From NCBI GenBank assembly GCA_033977485.1, contig CM066991.1:30501850-30565849 (forward strand): DNA of 64,000 bases, read 5' to 3'. Both the position numbers and the translations under genes were made by a program. Every line of letters begins with the position of its first letter. Positions within the stretch are counted from its first letter, which is position 1. The stretch comes from Hydrangea macrophylla (taxonomy: Eukaryota > Streptophyta > Magnoliopsida > Cornales > Hydrangeaceae). Positions 47,210 through 60,014 of this stretch are shown here, piece by piece. The notes under the pieces were generated by a model, which was given only the letters and a program-made list of their open reading frames with translations, was not told the origin of the DNA and did not search any database.

Positions 47210-49420
47210 TGTCACACCCGTTCCAGAATTTCATGGTTTTAAAACATGCATAAATTGAGAGTTTGGAATTATTAATGTTATTAATAATTTGATTGAGTTG
47301 AGTTGACGTGAGTCAACGGTGAGGTGTCTAGTGGAGACACGAGGAATTGGTAACACATGTTGCATTGGCATGATTAAATGACATTTATATGACTTAAATG
47401 TTATTTGACTTTATCTGGTATTTTGTGAATAGTAAATTTTACCTGTGTTTGGTAAATTGTAGTAATCTCTGATATTGTTATATATTGATTTGAGAACTGT
47501 GGTGAGAACGTGAGTGTCACGCTAATTAAAAAGGTAGGTTGTGTAGAGATTCCACAGAATTTAGTTTTCAGACGTTATTTTGGACCCAAACGAAACTTAG
47601 TTGGAAACTTTTGGAAATTTATAGTTTTCACTTGTAAAGGCATAAAATGGACGTGTGCGACGTTTCAAGGATTAATTAGAAGTTTTGAGAAACTTGCGGG
47701 GAGGTAAACGTAATTTCCCGGAAGTTTGCCTATATATATAGATTGAGATGAGATGTCAATCTCATCCAAACCCCTAAATATCTAGAGAGAGGAGAGAGAA
47801 GGGAGATTTTGTTGCCACGGGCTTTGTGACGCCGTTTGACGACTTTCCGTCCGTCAGTTTTTCTCCAGATTTCAGATTTGAACTCGTGGAGGTAAGACCT
47901 ACGTTTTGGTACTACTTAGGTCATGTTTGGCCAAGTTTTGTTAAAATCTTAATTTTGGACTTTTGGGGAAAATCAGGTAAAACTTGTAGGAATTGTACCA
48001 AATTCGAAATCCGACGATTATTTAGCCCCCTAGACGATCCTTCAAAGTTTGAAGAGATTCGCACGAGGTATGAATTCTAGATCTATGAAATATATGAATT
48101 TTCATGTTTTGGACATCACTTTTGATATTCTTGGATCCGGCAAAATTCATGTATTAGTTAGGCCCGTTAATTATGCACGTGAAATTATGATAAAAGCACG
48201 TAGAACTGTTTATGTGAGCATGTTATGTGTCTACTTGGGTCGAAGGGGAGTTTGGTGCAAATTCATTCGGAGTAAGCTCCTCGAACCTTGAGGATTGTGA
48301 TCTTGTTGGAATTGGAATTTGTGGTTGTGTCTGGATTGGAGGAGGGCCCAACCAGTACACGGTACCTGGTATGGAGGAAGGCCCAACCAGTGTACGAGAT
48401 GCGTGGGAGAGGTGGGCCTCCTACGGCATCGATCGGATGAATGCGTACCACTCACCCCAGAGACTATTTCTATGTGTTTTAGATGCTTAAACCATGAATT
48501 GTCATATAAGCATACATTTAGAATTGTACGCTCAGCATATAGCTGAGCAGTGGAGATGTACTCCATTGCAGGTAAGAAGAAGGATAAGAAGAAGCGCGAT
48601 GAGTGAGGCCGATGAACGCCGAGGATAACACTTGTATATGTTTTTGTTTTAAATCCTAAACTTGTGTAAGGTTTGGTAATATGTTGTAATAGAACCATAG
48701 ATTAATTCTATAGTATTGAAATCGTGTAATTGAACATCTGTAGTTATGTTTTAATGCGTTAAATCAGTTATGATTGTACCACGGTGGTTGTTGAGAGGTA
48801 TGAGTTGTGTATATTTCAATACAGGGCTGTTAGCAGGGGAGCAGTCGACTGAACCCCCTGATCAGTCGACTGGATCTCGTGGGTTTGAGACACTGAAAGT
48901 CTATAGTAAGAGAAGCAGTCGACTGGATCCTTGATCAGTCGACTGAGGCACTGTAGATTTTAGCTACTGATCCAAATAGTAACCAATGCAGTCGACTGGG
49001 GTTCCCTGATCAGTCGACTGAACCCCTGATGAGCAATGTTAATTTTAGTTCTGCATAACACAGTCGACTGGGGTTCCCTGAGCAGTCGACTGGACCTCTT
49101 TGCAGTATGTTGTATTTGTGGTTCTGCTTAACACAGTCGACAGAGCAGTCGACTGGACCCTAGTGCAGTCGACGGGGCAGTCGACTGAACCTCTGTTTTC
49201 AAAACTATTTTTCTTTGAATATGTTTCAATGGCCAAAACTTTTTAAGACTCTTATTTCAATGTATTTTACAAACACAGAGGAGAACGTTTTCCTAAGTTT
49301 TAAACTACCGGGGTCGTTTTATAGAAGTTCTTTCCGCTGCGTATTATTAGATGATGTTGGATGAGCCTTGGTGGCGTGCCACGTGTCCTATTTCCACGCG
49401 TAGTGGGATGGGTCGTGACA
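47210..49420 (+). repeat. Element E 5' LTR
   Basis: It starts TGTCACACCCGTTCC and ends GGGTCGTGACA. A TATA box (TATATATATA, 47731-47740) is followed by a transcribed-looking stretch. A GTCGAC palindrome array occupies 48842-49187. Confidence 0.95.
48842..49187. repeat. Paired palindrome array in E 5' LTR (CAGTCGACTG type)
   Basis: About twelve GTCGAC sites occur in six pairs. Spacing within the first four pairs is 21, 20, 22 and 22 bp, and 12 bp in the last two; pairs lie 20-53 bp apart. Typical pair: GCAGTCGACTGG, then CCCTGATCAGTCGACTG. The copy at 55806-56151 is nearly identical. Confidence 0.92.
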
Positions 49421-49440
49421 TTTATTGATATCAAAGCTAG
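49421..49440 (+). promoter_or_regulatory. Element E primer-binding region
   Basis: TTTATTGATATCAAAGCTAG sits right after the LTR. It resembles the iMet site TGGTATCAGAGC with changes, so either the site is mutated or a variant is used. Confidence 0.6.
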
Positions 49441-49623
49441 AGGTAACAAAACTTTGGGAACGTTCGACGACGAGTGGAGTGTTGAGTGAATTGCCACATG
49501 TTTTCAATTGCATTCATGCATCTTAGAGATGTTTGATGCATATGGATGTTGTTTTACATACATACTATTGTTATTGTTGTACGTGCATAGTGTTTATGCA
49601 TTGAGAACTACAGGACTATAATC

Positions 49624-52600
49624 ATGAGTGACAAAGAACGAGAATTATCGCCACATACTCGTCGAATGAATGAAATGGCAGAGATGATGGGGAACATGGG
49701 AGAGATGATACGAAATATAGCGGACAGATTACCTCCAACACCTCCATTGGAGCCAGAACCGATAGTTGTAGTACATGCGCCTGAAAATAGGGGTATGAGG
49801 TCAATATCAGAACAGTTTGCCCGGAAGAAACCGATGGAATTTCATGGGACACCCGACCCAACGCTCGCAGAACATTGGATCATGGATATGGAGAGAATTT
49901 TCCGATCGATTCCGATGACCGATAAGGAGAAAATTGAGAATGCCAGTGATGTGCTGAAGGGTGAAGCCCAGAACTGGTGGGTGAATGTACTAGATCAAGG
50001 GGCACCGATTACTTGGGAAGGGTTCAAGGCGGAATTCAATCGCCGGTTCTTTCAACGAGCCGCCTACAATGCAAAGAAGAGAGAATTTGATAACTTGAGG
50101 CAGGGAGATATGACTGTAACCGAATATACTTCCAAGTATAATGCATTGTTGAGATTTGGTAAAGGTTCTGTGCCAGGAGAGGAAGAAAGGGCAAGGAAAT
50201 TTGAAGAAGGCTTAAGGGAAAATATCCGGTTGAGGGTAGAAACTTATGAACACTCGACTGTTGCAGCAGTACAGCAGACGGCACTAGTAGCCGAAAGTGG
50301 AATAGAGAGATCGAGACAAAATCACCAAGGAAAGCGAAGTCATGAGGGTGGTGACCGAAGTCAGGGTGGATCTTTTAAGAGGCCGTTTTCACGAAGCTCT
50401 AGTTCGGGTTTTAATGATTCTAAGAGAATACCCAGTAACATACCGTTGTGTTCACTTTGCAACCGACCACACACCGGTCGATGTTTTCTGACCAACTTTC
50501 AGAACAGATCTACAGGGGAAAACAGTGTGAGTTCTGCGACTTATTCGCAACTCAAGTGTTTTGACTGTGGTACCTTGGGACACCGAGCGAAGGATTGCCC
50601 AAAGAAGCGTTCTCAACAAGGGGCAAGTTCTATGGCTTCTAGTGGTTCGAAGCCTAAGCAGTTTAGTGACGGGGGACAAAGGACAGAGCAACGTCAGGGA
50701 AGATCATTCCAGATGAACCCTGGAGACGTGGCTGCTACTGATACAGTGGTCTCAGGTATGGTGCTTGTATGTTCGCACTTAGCACGCATACTCGTTGATT
50801 CGGGATCTACGCATTCGTTTGTATCTTATAACTTTGTGGAACATTTAACTGTTAAGCCCGCGCCACTAGGATATGATTTATCCATTGCCGTGCCACTTAG
50901 TAAGTCAGTAGTGACATCTACTATATATAAGAACTGTGAAATCAAACTAGGCGAGAAGTTGATGACTGTAGACCTTATATCGATCGTAATGAACCATTTC
51001 GATGTGATATTGGGGATGGATTGGTTAGCCCTTAACCAAGCTACGATAGATTGTGAACGGAAAGAGGTTAATTTTTGATCACCAGTATATGGGAACTTTT
51101 GTTTTCAAGGGAGTGGGGTTACACCGCCGCCGTACTTGATTTCAGCTATCCGAGCAGGAAAATTATTGAAAAAGGGATGTCAAGGATTCCTATGTTCAGT
51201 GACTAATGTCTCAGCGACCGAATTAAAAGTAGAAGACATTCCGATAGTACGAGAATATCCAGATGTATTTCCTGATGAGTTACCAGATGTTCTTATTGAG
51301 AGAGAGGTCGAGTTCACTATTGAGATTATCCCAGACTCAAGGCCGGTATCCAAAGCACCGTATAGAATGGCACCAGTAGAATTGAAAGAACTGAAGGTTC
51401 AACTACAAGAGTTACTTGATAAAGGTTTCATTCGACCAAGTGTATCACCGTGGGGAGCTCCAGTATTGTTTGTGAAAAAGAAAGATGGCTCCATGCGTAT
51501 GTGTGTTGATTACCGGGAACTGAACAAGTTGACAATCAGGAATAAGTATCCACTACCCAGAATTGATGATTTATTTGATCAACTTCGTGGGGCACAAGTA
51601 TTCTCCAAGATAGACCTAAGATCGGGTTATCATCAGTTGAAAGTGAAGGCCGAAGATGTTGAGAAAACAGCTTTTAGAACGCGTTATGGACACTATGAGT
51701 TCTTAGTTATGCCATTTGGGGTTACTAATGCACCAGCCGCGTTCATGGATCTTATGAACCGAGTCTTTAAGGACTATTTGGATGATTTTGTGATAGTGTT
51801 CATCGACGATATCCTTATCTATTCACCTAGTGAGATAGAACACGAGAACCACTTGAGATTGATACTTCAGAGATTACGAGAGAAACAATTGTTTGGGAAA
51901 TTCAAGAAATGTGAATTTTGGTTACCTAGCATTACTTTTCTTGGTCATGTGATTGATAAGAAGGGAGTATCAGTTGACCCTCACAAAATAGAAGCTATAT
52001 TAAATTGGCAAAGACCGACTTCCGTATCTGAAATTCGAAGTTTCTTGGGATTAGCGGGATATTACCGCCGTTTTATTGAACATTTCTCGAAGATTTCATT
52101 ACCTATGACAAAGTTAATGAGGAAGGGAGTTACATTTGAATGGAGTCAGGAATGCGAGGACAGTTTTCAAGAATTGAAGTCACGACTGACGAGAGCACCT
52201 ATTCTGACAATACCATCTGGAACTGAAGGATTTGTGATCTATAGTGATGCTTCACACAAAGGGTTGGGATGCGTATTGATGCAAGGTGGTAAAGTGATTG
52301 CTTATGCTTCTAGACAGTTGAAGACACATGAGATTAATTATCCGACCCATGATCTTGAATTAGCCGCAGTAATTCATGCTTTGAAGATTTGGAGACACTA
52401 CTTATACGGAGAAAAGTGTGAGATATTCACAGATCATAAGAGTTTGAAATATATTTTCACCCAACGGGACTTGAATATGACACAGCGAAGATGGTTGGAA
52501 TTAATGAAGGATTACGATCTTTCGATTGAGTATCATCCAGGGAAAGCGAATGTAGTAGCCGACGCATTAAGCCGGAAGACGCCGAGGAATTTAGCCGACG

Positions 52601-54132
52601 AGCTAACACAACAAAAAGAATTGGTAAAAGAAATGGAACGTTTGGACCTGGATGTGATACCAAAGGTTAGTGGTGGTTTAATGATGGCAATCAGGGCACA
52701 CCCAGATATTATTAATGAAATCAAGAGGGAACAGTTTCATGATGTTTACTTGTGTAGAATGAGAGACGAGATACCTTTGGGGAAGCGATCTGGTTTGGTA
52801 TTGGAACAAGGGATTCTGAAGTTTGGAAATCGATTATGTATACCGAATGTGAAAGACATAAAGGAACGACTCTTAGAAGAAGCTCATAGTACGAAATATT
52901 CAGTACACCCGGGGAGTAATAAGATGTACAGAAACTTGAGAGAAAACTTTTGGTAGAAGGGTATGAAGCGTGAAGTTGCCAAGTTTGTATCCGAATGTTC
53001 GGCATGTCAACAAGTCAAGGCAGAGAGACAAGTACCCGCGGGGTTACTACAACCTTTGCCAGTGTCGGAATGGAAATGGGATGAGATTACGATGGACTTT
53101 GTTTCAGGATTTCCACGATCAATCAATAAGAATGATAAGATTTGGGTTATAGTTGACCGATTAACAAAGTCAGCTCATTCTCTACCGATCAAGACGACTA
53201 AACCGTCCAAGTTAGCGGAATTGTATGTGAAAGAGATTGTAAGACTACATGGTGTCCCAGCTGTGATTGTGTCAGATCGTGATAGTAGTTTTACGTCAAG
53301 ATTTTGGGGAAGTTTGCAAGAAGCTATGGGTACGAAATTAAGTTTCAGTACTGCATTTCATCCTCAGACCGATGGGCAGTCAGAACGCATGATTCAGACG
53401 TTAGAGGATATGTTGAGACTTTGTGTATTAGATTTTGGGAACGATTGGGAGCACCACTTGCCGTTGATTGAATTTGCTTATAATAACGGATTTCAGTCAA
53501 GTATCGGGATGGCACCGTATGAAGCTTTGTATGGGCGTAAATGTCGATCACCAGTTTGTTGGACCGAGGTTGGAGAAAGAAAGTTATTAGGACCCGAGTT
53601 AATACAGGTGACTACGGAAAAGGTGAAGTTGATTCAAGAGCGACTCAAAGTAGCTCAGAGCCGATATAAGAGTTATGCGGATTCTAAACGACGATCGATG
53701 AATTTTGAAGTGGGAGATTTCGTATACTTGCGAGTATCGCCTTCGAAAGGCATTGTACAATTTGGAAAGAGGGGAAAGCTCAATCCGAGATTCATAGGAC
53801 CTTTTGAGATCCTAGAGAAGGTTGGTCCAGTAGCTTATCGTTTGGCCTTGTCATCAGAGTTGGAACATGTGCACAATGTGTTTCACGTGTCTATGTTGAG
53901 ACGTTGTATGACTGACATGAGTAAGATCATTGTACCTGAACCGTTGCAAATTCAGGGGGACTTGACTTATGTGGAACAACCAGTGGAGATTCTAGATCGT
54001 AAAGAACAAGTTTTAAGGACTAAGACGATTCCAATGGTAAAAGTACTATGGCGTAGTCACACGGTGGAAGAGGCTACATGGGAACATGAGGAAGACATGA
54101 GGAATGAGTATCCGTACTTGTTCGACGCATGA
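49624..54132 (+). pseudogene. Element E gag-pol polyprotein, two nonsense codons
   Basis: One reading frame of 1502 codons plus stop is interrupted only at codon 485 (TGA, 51076-51078) and codon 1111 (TAG, 52954-52956). Gag is at about 60-230 (GEAQNWWVNVLDQG). A CCHC knuckle lies at C312-C325 (CFDCGTLGHRAKDC), preceded by a C-C-H-C variant near 276-287. Protease is D392-S-G with ILGMDW. RT has F-I-D-D at 726-729. RNase H has [11 protein letters not shown]. Integrase has the finger ECSACQQVK and DD35E at D1158, D1218 and E1254. A chromodomain-like end (IPMVKVLWRSHTVEEATWE) closes the protein. The TGA falls between protease and RT; the TAG falls in the integrase finger region. Both fit single C-to-T or G-to-A transitions. 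Loss of function looks very recent. Confidence 0.93.
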
Positions 54133-54173
54133 GGTAAAGTTTGGGGACAAACTTCCTTTTTGGAGGGGAGAGT
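54133..54173 (+). promoter_or_regulatory. Element E polypurine-tract region
   Basis: The spacer between the gag-pol stop and the 3' LTR contains TTTTTGGAGGGGAGAGT immediately before the LTR TG, and GTTTGGGGACAAAC further up. Confidence 0.75.
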
Positions 54174-56384
54174 TGTCACACCCGTTCCAGAATTTCATGG
54201 TTTTAAAACATGCATAAATTGAGATTTTGGAATTATTAATGTTATTAATAATTTGATTGAGTTGAGTTGACGTGAGTCAACGGTGAGGTGTCTAGTGGAG
54301 ACACGAGGAATTGGTAACACATGTTGCATTGGCATGATTAAATGACATTTATATGACTTAAATGTTATTTGACTTTATCTGGTATTTTGTGAATAGTAAA
54401 TTTTACCTGTGTTTGGTAAATTGTAGTAATCTCTGATATTGTTATATATTGATTTGAGAACTGTGGTGAGAACGTGAGTGTCACGCTAATTAAAAAGGTA
54501 GGTTGTGTAGAGATTCCACAGAATTTAGTTTTCAGACGTTATTTTGGACCCAAACGAAACTTAGTTGGAAACTTTTGGAAATTTATAGTTTTCACTTGTA
54601 AAGGCATAAAATGGACGTGTGCGACGTTTCAAGGATTAATTAGAAGTTTTGAGAAACTTGCGGGGAGGTAAACGTAATTTCCCGGAAGTTTGCCTATATA
54701 TATAGATTGAGATGAGATGTCAATCTCATCCAAACCCCTAAATATCTAGAGAGAGGAGAGAGAAGGGAGATTTTGTTGCCACGGGCTTTGTGACGCCGTT
54801 TGACGACTTTCCGTCCGTCAGTTTTTCTCCAGATTTCAGATTTGAACTCGTGGAGGTAAGACCTACGTTTTGGTACTACTTAGGTCATGTTTGGCCAAGT
54901 TTTGTTAAAATCTTAATTTTGGACTTTTGGGGAAAATCAGGTAAAACTTGTAGGAATTGTACCAAATTCGAAATCCGACGATTATTTAGCCCCCTAGACG
55001 ATCCTTCAAAGTTTGAAGAGATTCGCACGAGGTATGAATTCTAGATCTATGAAATATATGAATTTTCATGTTTTGGACATCACTTTTGATATTCTTGGAT
55101 CCGGCAAAATTCATGTATTAGTTAGGCCCGTTAATTATGCACGTGAAATTATGATAAAAGCACGTAGAACTGTTTATGTGAGCATGTTATGTGTCTACTT
55201 GGGTCGAAGGGGAGTTTGGTGCAAATTCATTCGGAGTAAGCTCCTCGAACCTTGAGGATTGTGATCTTGTTGGAATTGGAATTTGTGGTTGTGTCTGGAT
55301 TGGAGGAGGGCCCAACCAGTACACGGTACCTGGTATGGAGGAAGGCCCAACCAGTGTACGAGATGCGTGGGAGAGGTGGGCCTCCTACGGCATCGATCGG
55401 ATGAATGCGTACCACTCACCCCAGAGACTATTTCTATGTGTTTTAGATGCTTAAACCATGAATTGTCATATAAGCATACATTTAGAATTGTACGCTCAGC
55501 ATATAGCTGAGCAGTGGAGATGTACTCCATTGCAGGTAAGAAGAAGGATAAGAAGAAGCGCGATGAGTGAGGCCGATGAACGCCGAGGATAACACTTGTA
55601 TATGTTTTTGTTTTAAATCCTAAACTTGTGTAAGGTTTGGTAATATGTTGTAATAGAACCATAGATTAATTCTATAGTATTGAAATCGTGTAATTGAACA
55701 TCTGTAGTTATGTTTTAATGCGTTAAATCAGTTATGATTGTACCACGGTGGTTGTTGAGAGGTATGAGTTGTGTATATTTCAATACAGGACTGTTAGCAG
55801 GGGAGCAGTCGACTGAACCCCCTGATCAGTCGACTGGATCTCGTGGGTTTGAGACACTGAAAGTCTATAGTAAGAGAAGCAGTCGACTGGATCCTTGATC
55901 AGTCGACTGAGGCACTGTAGATTTTAGCTACTGATCCAAATAGTAACCAATGCAGTCGACTGGGGTTCCCTGATCAGTCGACTGAACCCCTGATGAGCAA
56001 TGTTAATTTTAGTTCTGCATAACACAGTCGACTGGGGTTCCCTGAGCAGTCGACTGGACCTCTTTGCAGTATGTTGTATTTGTGGTTCTGCTTAACACAG
56101 TCGACGGAGCAGTCGACTGGACCCTAGTGCAGTCGACGGGGCAGTCGACTGAACCTCTGTTTTCAAAACTATTTTTCTTTGAATATGTTTCAATGGCCAA
56201 AACTTTTTAAGACTCTTATTTCAATGTATTTTACAAACACAGAGGAGAACGTTTTCCTAAGTTTTAAACTACCGGGGTCGTTTTATAGAAGTTCTTTCCG
56301 CTGCGTATTATTAGATGATGTTGGATGAGCCTTGGTGGCGTGCCACGTGTCCTATTTCCACGCGTAGTGGGATGGGTTGTGACA
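54174..56384 (+). repeat. Element E 3' LTR
   Basis: This 2211-bp copy differs from the 5' LTR at, by eye, GAGATTTTGG/GAGAGTTTGG, ACAGGACTG/ACAGGGCTG, GTCGACGGAG/GTCGACAGAG and GGTTGTGACA/GGTCGTGACA. The palindrome array is at 55806-56151 and the TATA box at 54695-54704. Confidence 0.95.
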
Positions 56385-56930
56385 GTGTGGGTTGGCATTT
56401 TGTAGCTAGGAAGGGTTTTTCTGTCCAAAAAAAAATTTTAGGGACTTAAATCAACATTTTTTTTTACGTTATTCTTAAACCAACATATTTACAGTAGATG
56501 TCCTTACATCTAATTGAATCTAATTTTAATTGGACAGTGATTGCGTATGCCTATTTAATCTTTGTTTAAAATTTATTTTAATGATAGTTTTAATTCCAAA
56601 AATATTAGGCTGAACCTTTAATTGGGAATATGTTATAAAAACTTAGAAATCACAGCTTCTGTGCACTAATCTTAAATAGGCAAATTTATCTGAATGGGTT
56701 ATTCTTTTATTTATGGCCAAAAACATCTATAGTTTATGACTATTTAACATATTTATAGACAATAGCTATAATGGACTTCAAAAGATTACGTATTTGAGAT
56801 AAGAAATTAATTATGTGAATTGTCAAACTATGTCATTTGTCATTAAAAAAAACACCAAGCATACTAAATAATGTATTTAATAAAGTTTATATTTCAAGTA
56901 TGTGTATATATATTTCTATCCATTAATGGA

Positions 56931-57025
56931 TAGGCAATCGTGTAGTGGCAGATTGGTGGGGACTAAGTGCTGAATAACCCACATCCGTGGCTTGAGTTCG
57001 AACCTGGCTACTGCTCAATTGCCTC
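56931..57025 (+). mobile_element. tRNA-derived SINE head (probable)
   Basis: An A-box-like TAGTGGCAGATTGG (56943-56956) and a B-box-like AGTTCGAACCT (56995-57005) lie about 40 bp apart. This is the spacing of an internal Pol III promoter. No cloverleaf can be drawn and no body or tail is clear, so this is a short or decayed SINE and not a tRNA gene. Confidence 0.45.
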
Positions 57026-57675
57026 TTTATTTTTCTTTAAACCAAATGACATCGTTTCATATCAAACCTGACACACTTGATATGACTTCAACTGGTATAA
57101 GTTTGTAATCAAATAAAGAATCACTCTGTTTAAAAATGTCAAACCTTTCAAAAGCACAAAAGTTGTGTGATCTACTGTTAATTTGCATATTCCCAATCCA
57201 TTTAAATTATTTCTTCTAAGTTAATTAATATTGTCTGTTTTTAGATAACTTAGATTAAATATATGTATTATTTCCATCTTTCTCTATAATAAAATTCAAA
57301 AAGTTTATTTCATGTGAATCTAGCTATTATCTCTTTTTTTTTCATTTTCTTAATAGCATCTTAGCTAGTTTATTTTGTACTGTTAAAATCTTTACCGTAA
57401 ACTACTCAAAAAAATAGCCTTTTAATTAGTTTTACTACAAAAACTAGTAGTTTAGGAAAATCTCCAAAAATCCATCATCTTTTATTTTCTTTTTAGGGAC
57501 AAAATAGTTACTTCCTATCTTAAAATATCCTTTTATCGTTCCCTGTAGGTTCGACCTGGTCTTACCAGAACTTTATTACTTGTACGGTCACGTACACTTG
57601 AGTGTTGATAAAAAAACACGTTAGTAGGACATCGTCACATATCCTACGTACTTTTCATGTTTTTGGGTAACCCCT

Positions 57676-57694
57676 CCCCCCCCCCCCCCCCCCC
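57676..57694. repeat. Poly-C homopolymer
   Basis: Nineteen consecutive C follow CCCCT. Its exact length is uncertain in any assembly. Confidence 0.9.
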
Positions 57695-58479
57695 TTGCCA
57701 CCTTCTTCTGAAGATGCCCTACAAACAGCATATGCTTTTGAGCTTTAATGAGTTGTATATTGGAGTCTGTAGTAACCGACAACATCCGTACATGAGAAGG
57801 CACTACAACTTTAGGGCGGTGCTCTATGCATGCCTCTTATTAACTCTTAGCTACGTTTTCTTCATCTATTTTATATTGGTTTTATATTTGTTGTGTACCA
57901 ATCTGTATTATATCGATTCATAACTTCATTTGTGTGATTTGTATTTTATTTCATAAATTGAATGAATTACTTCGTGAAACAAAAAAATTTTCAATATGTG
58001 AAATTAAGATGGAAATTCACCTATCAATTTATAGGGAGAGAGGGGATCGAATTTCCTTATTAATGCTTTTATCTCTACCATCCATCGTAATATGTAGTTA
58101 GATCCTTGTCAAATCTAGATTCTTAAATGGACCACATTAAGTAGGAAACTAATGTAGGGAATTCAATTAATTCTAAAACTTACCTAAAACAAAATTAATT
58201 CCAACACCCTACACATAGACCAAGACATCAAAGAAAATTAAGGTAGATGGAGGCAAGAAAAGAAAATCAGAGTACCCTAATACAAGTAAGAAAAAAAAAT
58301 TAAGAACCAAAGTGAGATTTCTGAGTTTAAAATTGTTAAATTATAAATTTTAGGAGAGGCATAAATACAAGCAATGTAAGATATGTAATGCACAAAAATA
58401 ATTTTGAAAAGTAGAGAGAGGGTCTATTGTCCTTGGACCCTTAGTGGGTCCGCCCATGTTTTGAAGTAACTTTGCTTGA

Positions 58480-58890
58480 ACCGTAGTGTTGGGAAATAGT
58501 GTCCAATTTACCTCCAAGACGTGTGAGAATACAATACAAGAACGTAAAGAAAACGAAAAACAATCACACAAGAAAAACAAGATTTCTACATGGTTCACCC
58601 CAAACTGGGCTACGTCCACATTGTTGCAGAGTTGCATTATGCTCTAGGGTTTTCAAGAGTGTTGTAATACAGATTACAGCCTTTGGAAACATAATATATA
58701 GCCTATACAATATGCACTTATGTTTCCTAAACAAAATAAGAAAATGAAAATTGCTCGATCGCTCGAGCTCTTAATCGATGTTGCGAGCGGGTGATATTCC
58801 AGATTGTTCAGCTCCTTTTCTCACCCCCTGCTTATGTGATGCTTCGCGCTCATCACCGTGCTCACCCAGGCGGGTTGTCCGAGCGAGCCC
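58480..58890 (-). mobile_element. Antisense copia-LTR-like remnant related to F
   Basis: The block TACATGGTTCACCCCAAACT followed by GGGCTACGTCCAC resembles element F (GTGGTTCGGC...CTACGTCCACC) and the remnant near 6190. A GC-rich cluster with GCTCGATCGCTCGAGC and GAGCGAGCC follows at 58753-58890, at a similar distance as the motif cluster in F. Boundaries are unclear. Confidence 0.4.
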
Positions 58891-59100
58891 CCTATTTTTT
58901 GACTCCTTTTGCTTAGAACATCCCCGAAAACATCCCATACATGGGATTAGGCTCCACCTAAACCCCTCAAGTAGAGGTCTTTTACAAGGTAACTAATCAG
59001 TTGAATTTTTATTACGTAAATTATACTGCTAATTTACCTAATACTACATCTGTGTTGAATCCAACTAATCAGTTGCGTTTTTTTTTTTTTTTTTTGTTGG

Positions 59101-59364
59101 GGGGGGGGGGGGGGGGATGGGATGGGGATTTTACTTATTATGCATAACTGAACTAATTTACAACTTCACTGTGATTATGAGTAAGTTAAATTTTATAGGG
59201 GTAAGTTGTGGTGGTTTGTGTTGAGCTAATTTTATAGGAGGGGGGGGGGATGGGATGGGAATTTTACTTATTACGCATAACTGAACTAATTTACAACTTC
59301 ACTGTGATTATGAGTAAGTTAAATTTTATAGGGGTAAGTTGTGGTGGTTTGTGTTGAGCTAATT
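59101..59364 (+). repeat. Tandem duplication, 132-bp period, two copies
   Basis: The blocks GATGGGATGG...TTGTGTTGAGCTAATTTT at 59117-59234 and 59249-59366 are offset by 132 bp with only one or two differences. Each is preceded by a G run, which may have served as the slippage or unequal-exchange point. Confidence 0.88.
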
Positions 59365-59667
59365 TTTGGGTAATTTTATGCTAAATCTCTAATTCGTCAA
59401 AGCCACTACAGTTTGGCTAATTGGTCCATTTTCCTTGTTTCGTGGATGAATTTGTATATTACTATAAACTAATTATATTCTACTTGTTACTTCTACTATA
59501 CTACTAAAACGTCCACGTGCAAGGCATGTGGTGCAATGCATGGATATCCTGATATTATTACAAGTGGATGCATTTGTAATACCCTGTATTTTTCATTGTA
59601 CTTTTATACCTCTTTTGATATAAATAAGATTCAGTATACTTGTATTTACATTTTATGTATTTTCAGC

Positions 59668-59859
59668 TTCAATCGATCGAACTTCCTTTGAGCGATCGAA
59701 CTTATGTTTCTTCAATCGATCGAACCTACTTCGATCGCTTGAAACTCTACCAACCTGATTTATGACGTGGAATCCTTTCTCAAGCAATTGAACCCATCTC
59801 AAGCGATCGAACCCTAATTGCTGTTCTCAATCGATCGAACTCACTTCGATCAATTGAAC
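59668..59859. repeat. Palindrome array in G (TCGATCGA type)
   Basis: About eight copies of TTCAATCGATCGAAC, GAGCGATCGAAC and TTCGATCGCTTGAA are present, more diverged than in B or C. A further block lies at 61641-61718. Confidence 0.85.
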
Positions 59860-60014
59860 GTCGTATTTTCAGTATAGGTGTTCTGCCACCTGCAAGCCCC
59901 CTCCCTATATATATGTAACATATACACACACTCTCAAGGTTACTGAACTGAGAGAGAGTTAGAGAGGGAGAGATATAGTTTATATATATATATATACTCA
60001 TACATATACATACA

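Larger units (their letters stand above)
47210..56384 (+). mobile_element. Element E: very young Tekay-like Ty3/gypsy chromovirus
   Basis: Two 2211-bp LTRs, GTGTG target duplications, a primer site, one continuous gag-pol frame with two stop codons and a polypurine tract make this a complete 9175-bp element. I counted about four differences between the LTRs. It belongs to the same broad group as C (chromodomain-like tail, single frame) but the LTRs and gag are clearly a different family. Confidence 0.94.
56390..59100. other. AT-rich decayed DNA with scattered repeat fragments
   Basis: No gene is visible. It holds the end of the foldback element (to about 56425), a SINE-like head (56931-57025), an old gypsy-like fragment near 57540-57620 (TTCGACCTGGTCTTACCAG), a poly-C run (57676-57694) and an antisense copia-LTR-like piece (58480-58890). 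Confidence 0.45.

Noticed and set aside
48231..48698. 155-codon minus-strand frame in the E LTR (and its copy at 55195-55662)
   Set aside because: It lies antisense inside both LTRs, has no recognisable domain, and is duplicated only because the LTRs are nearly identical.
56931..57025. A functional tRNA gene
   Set aside because: Only A- and B-box-like sequences are present; no acceptor stem or cloverleaf can be drawn, so it was kept as a SINE-like head.
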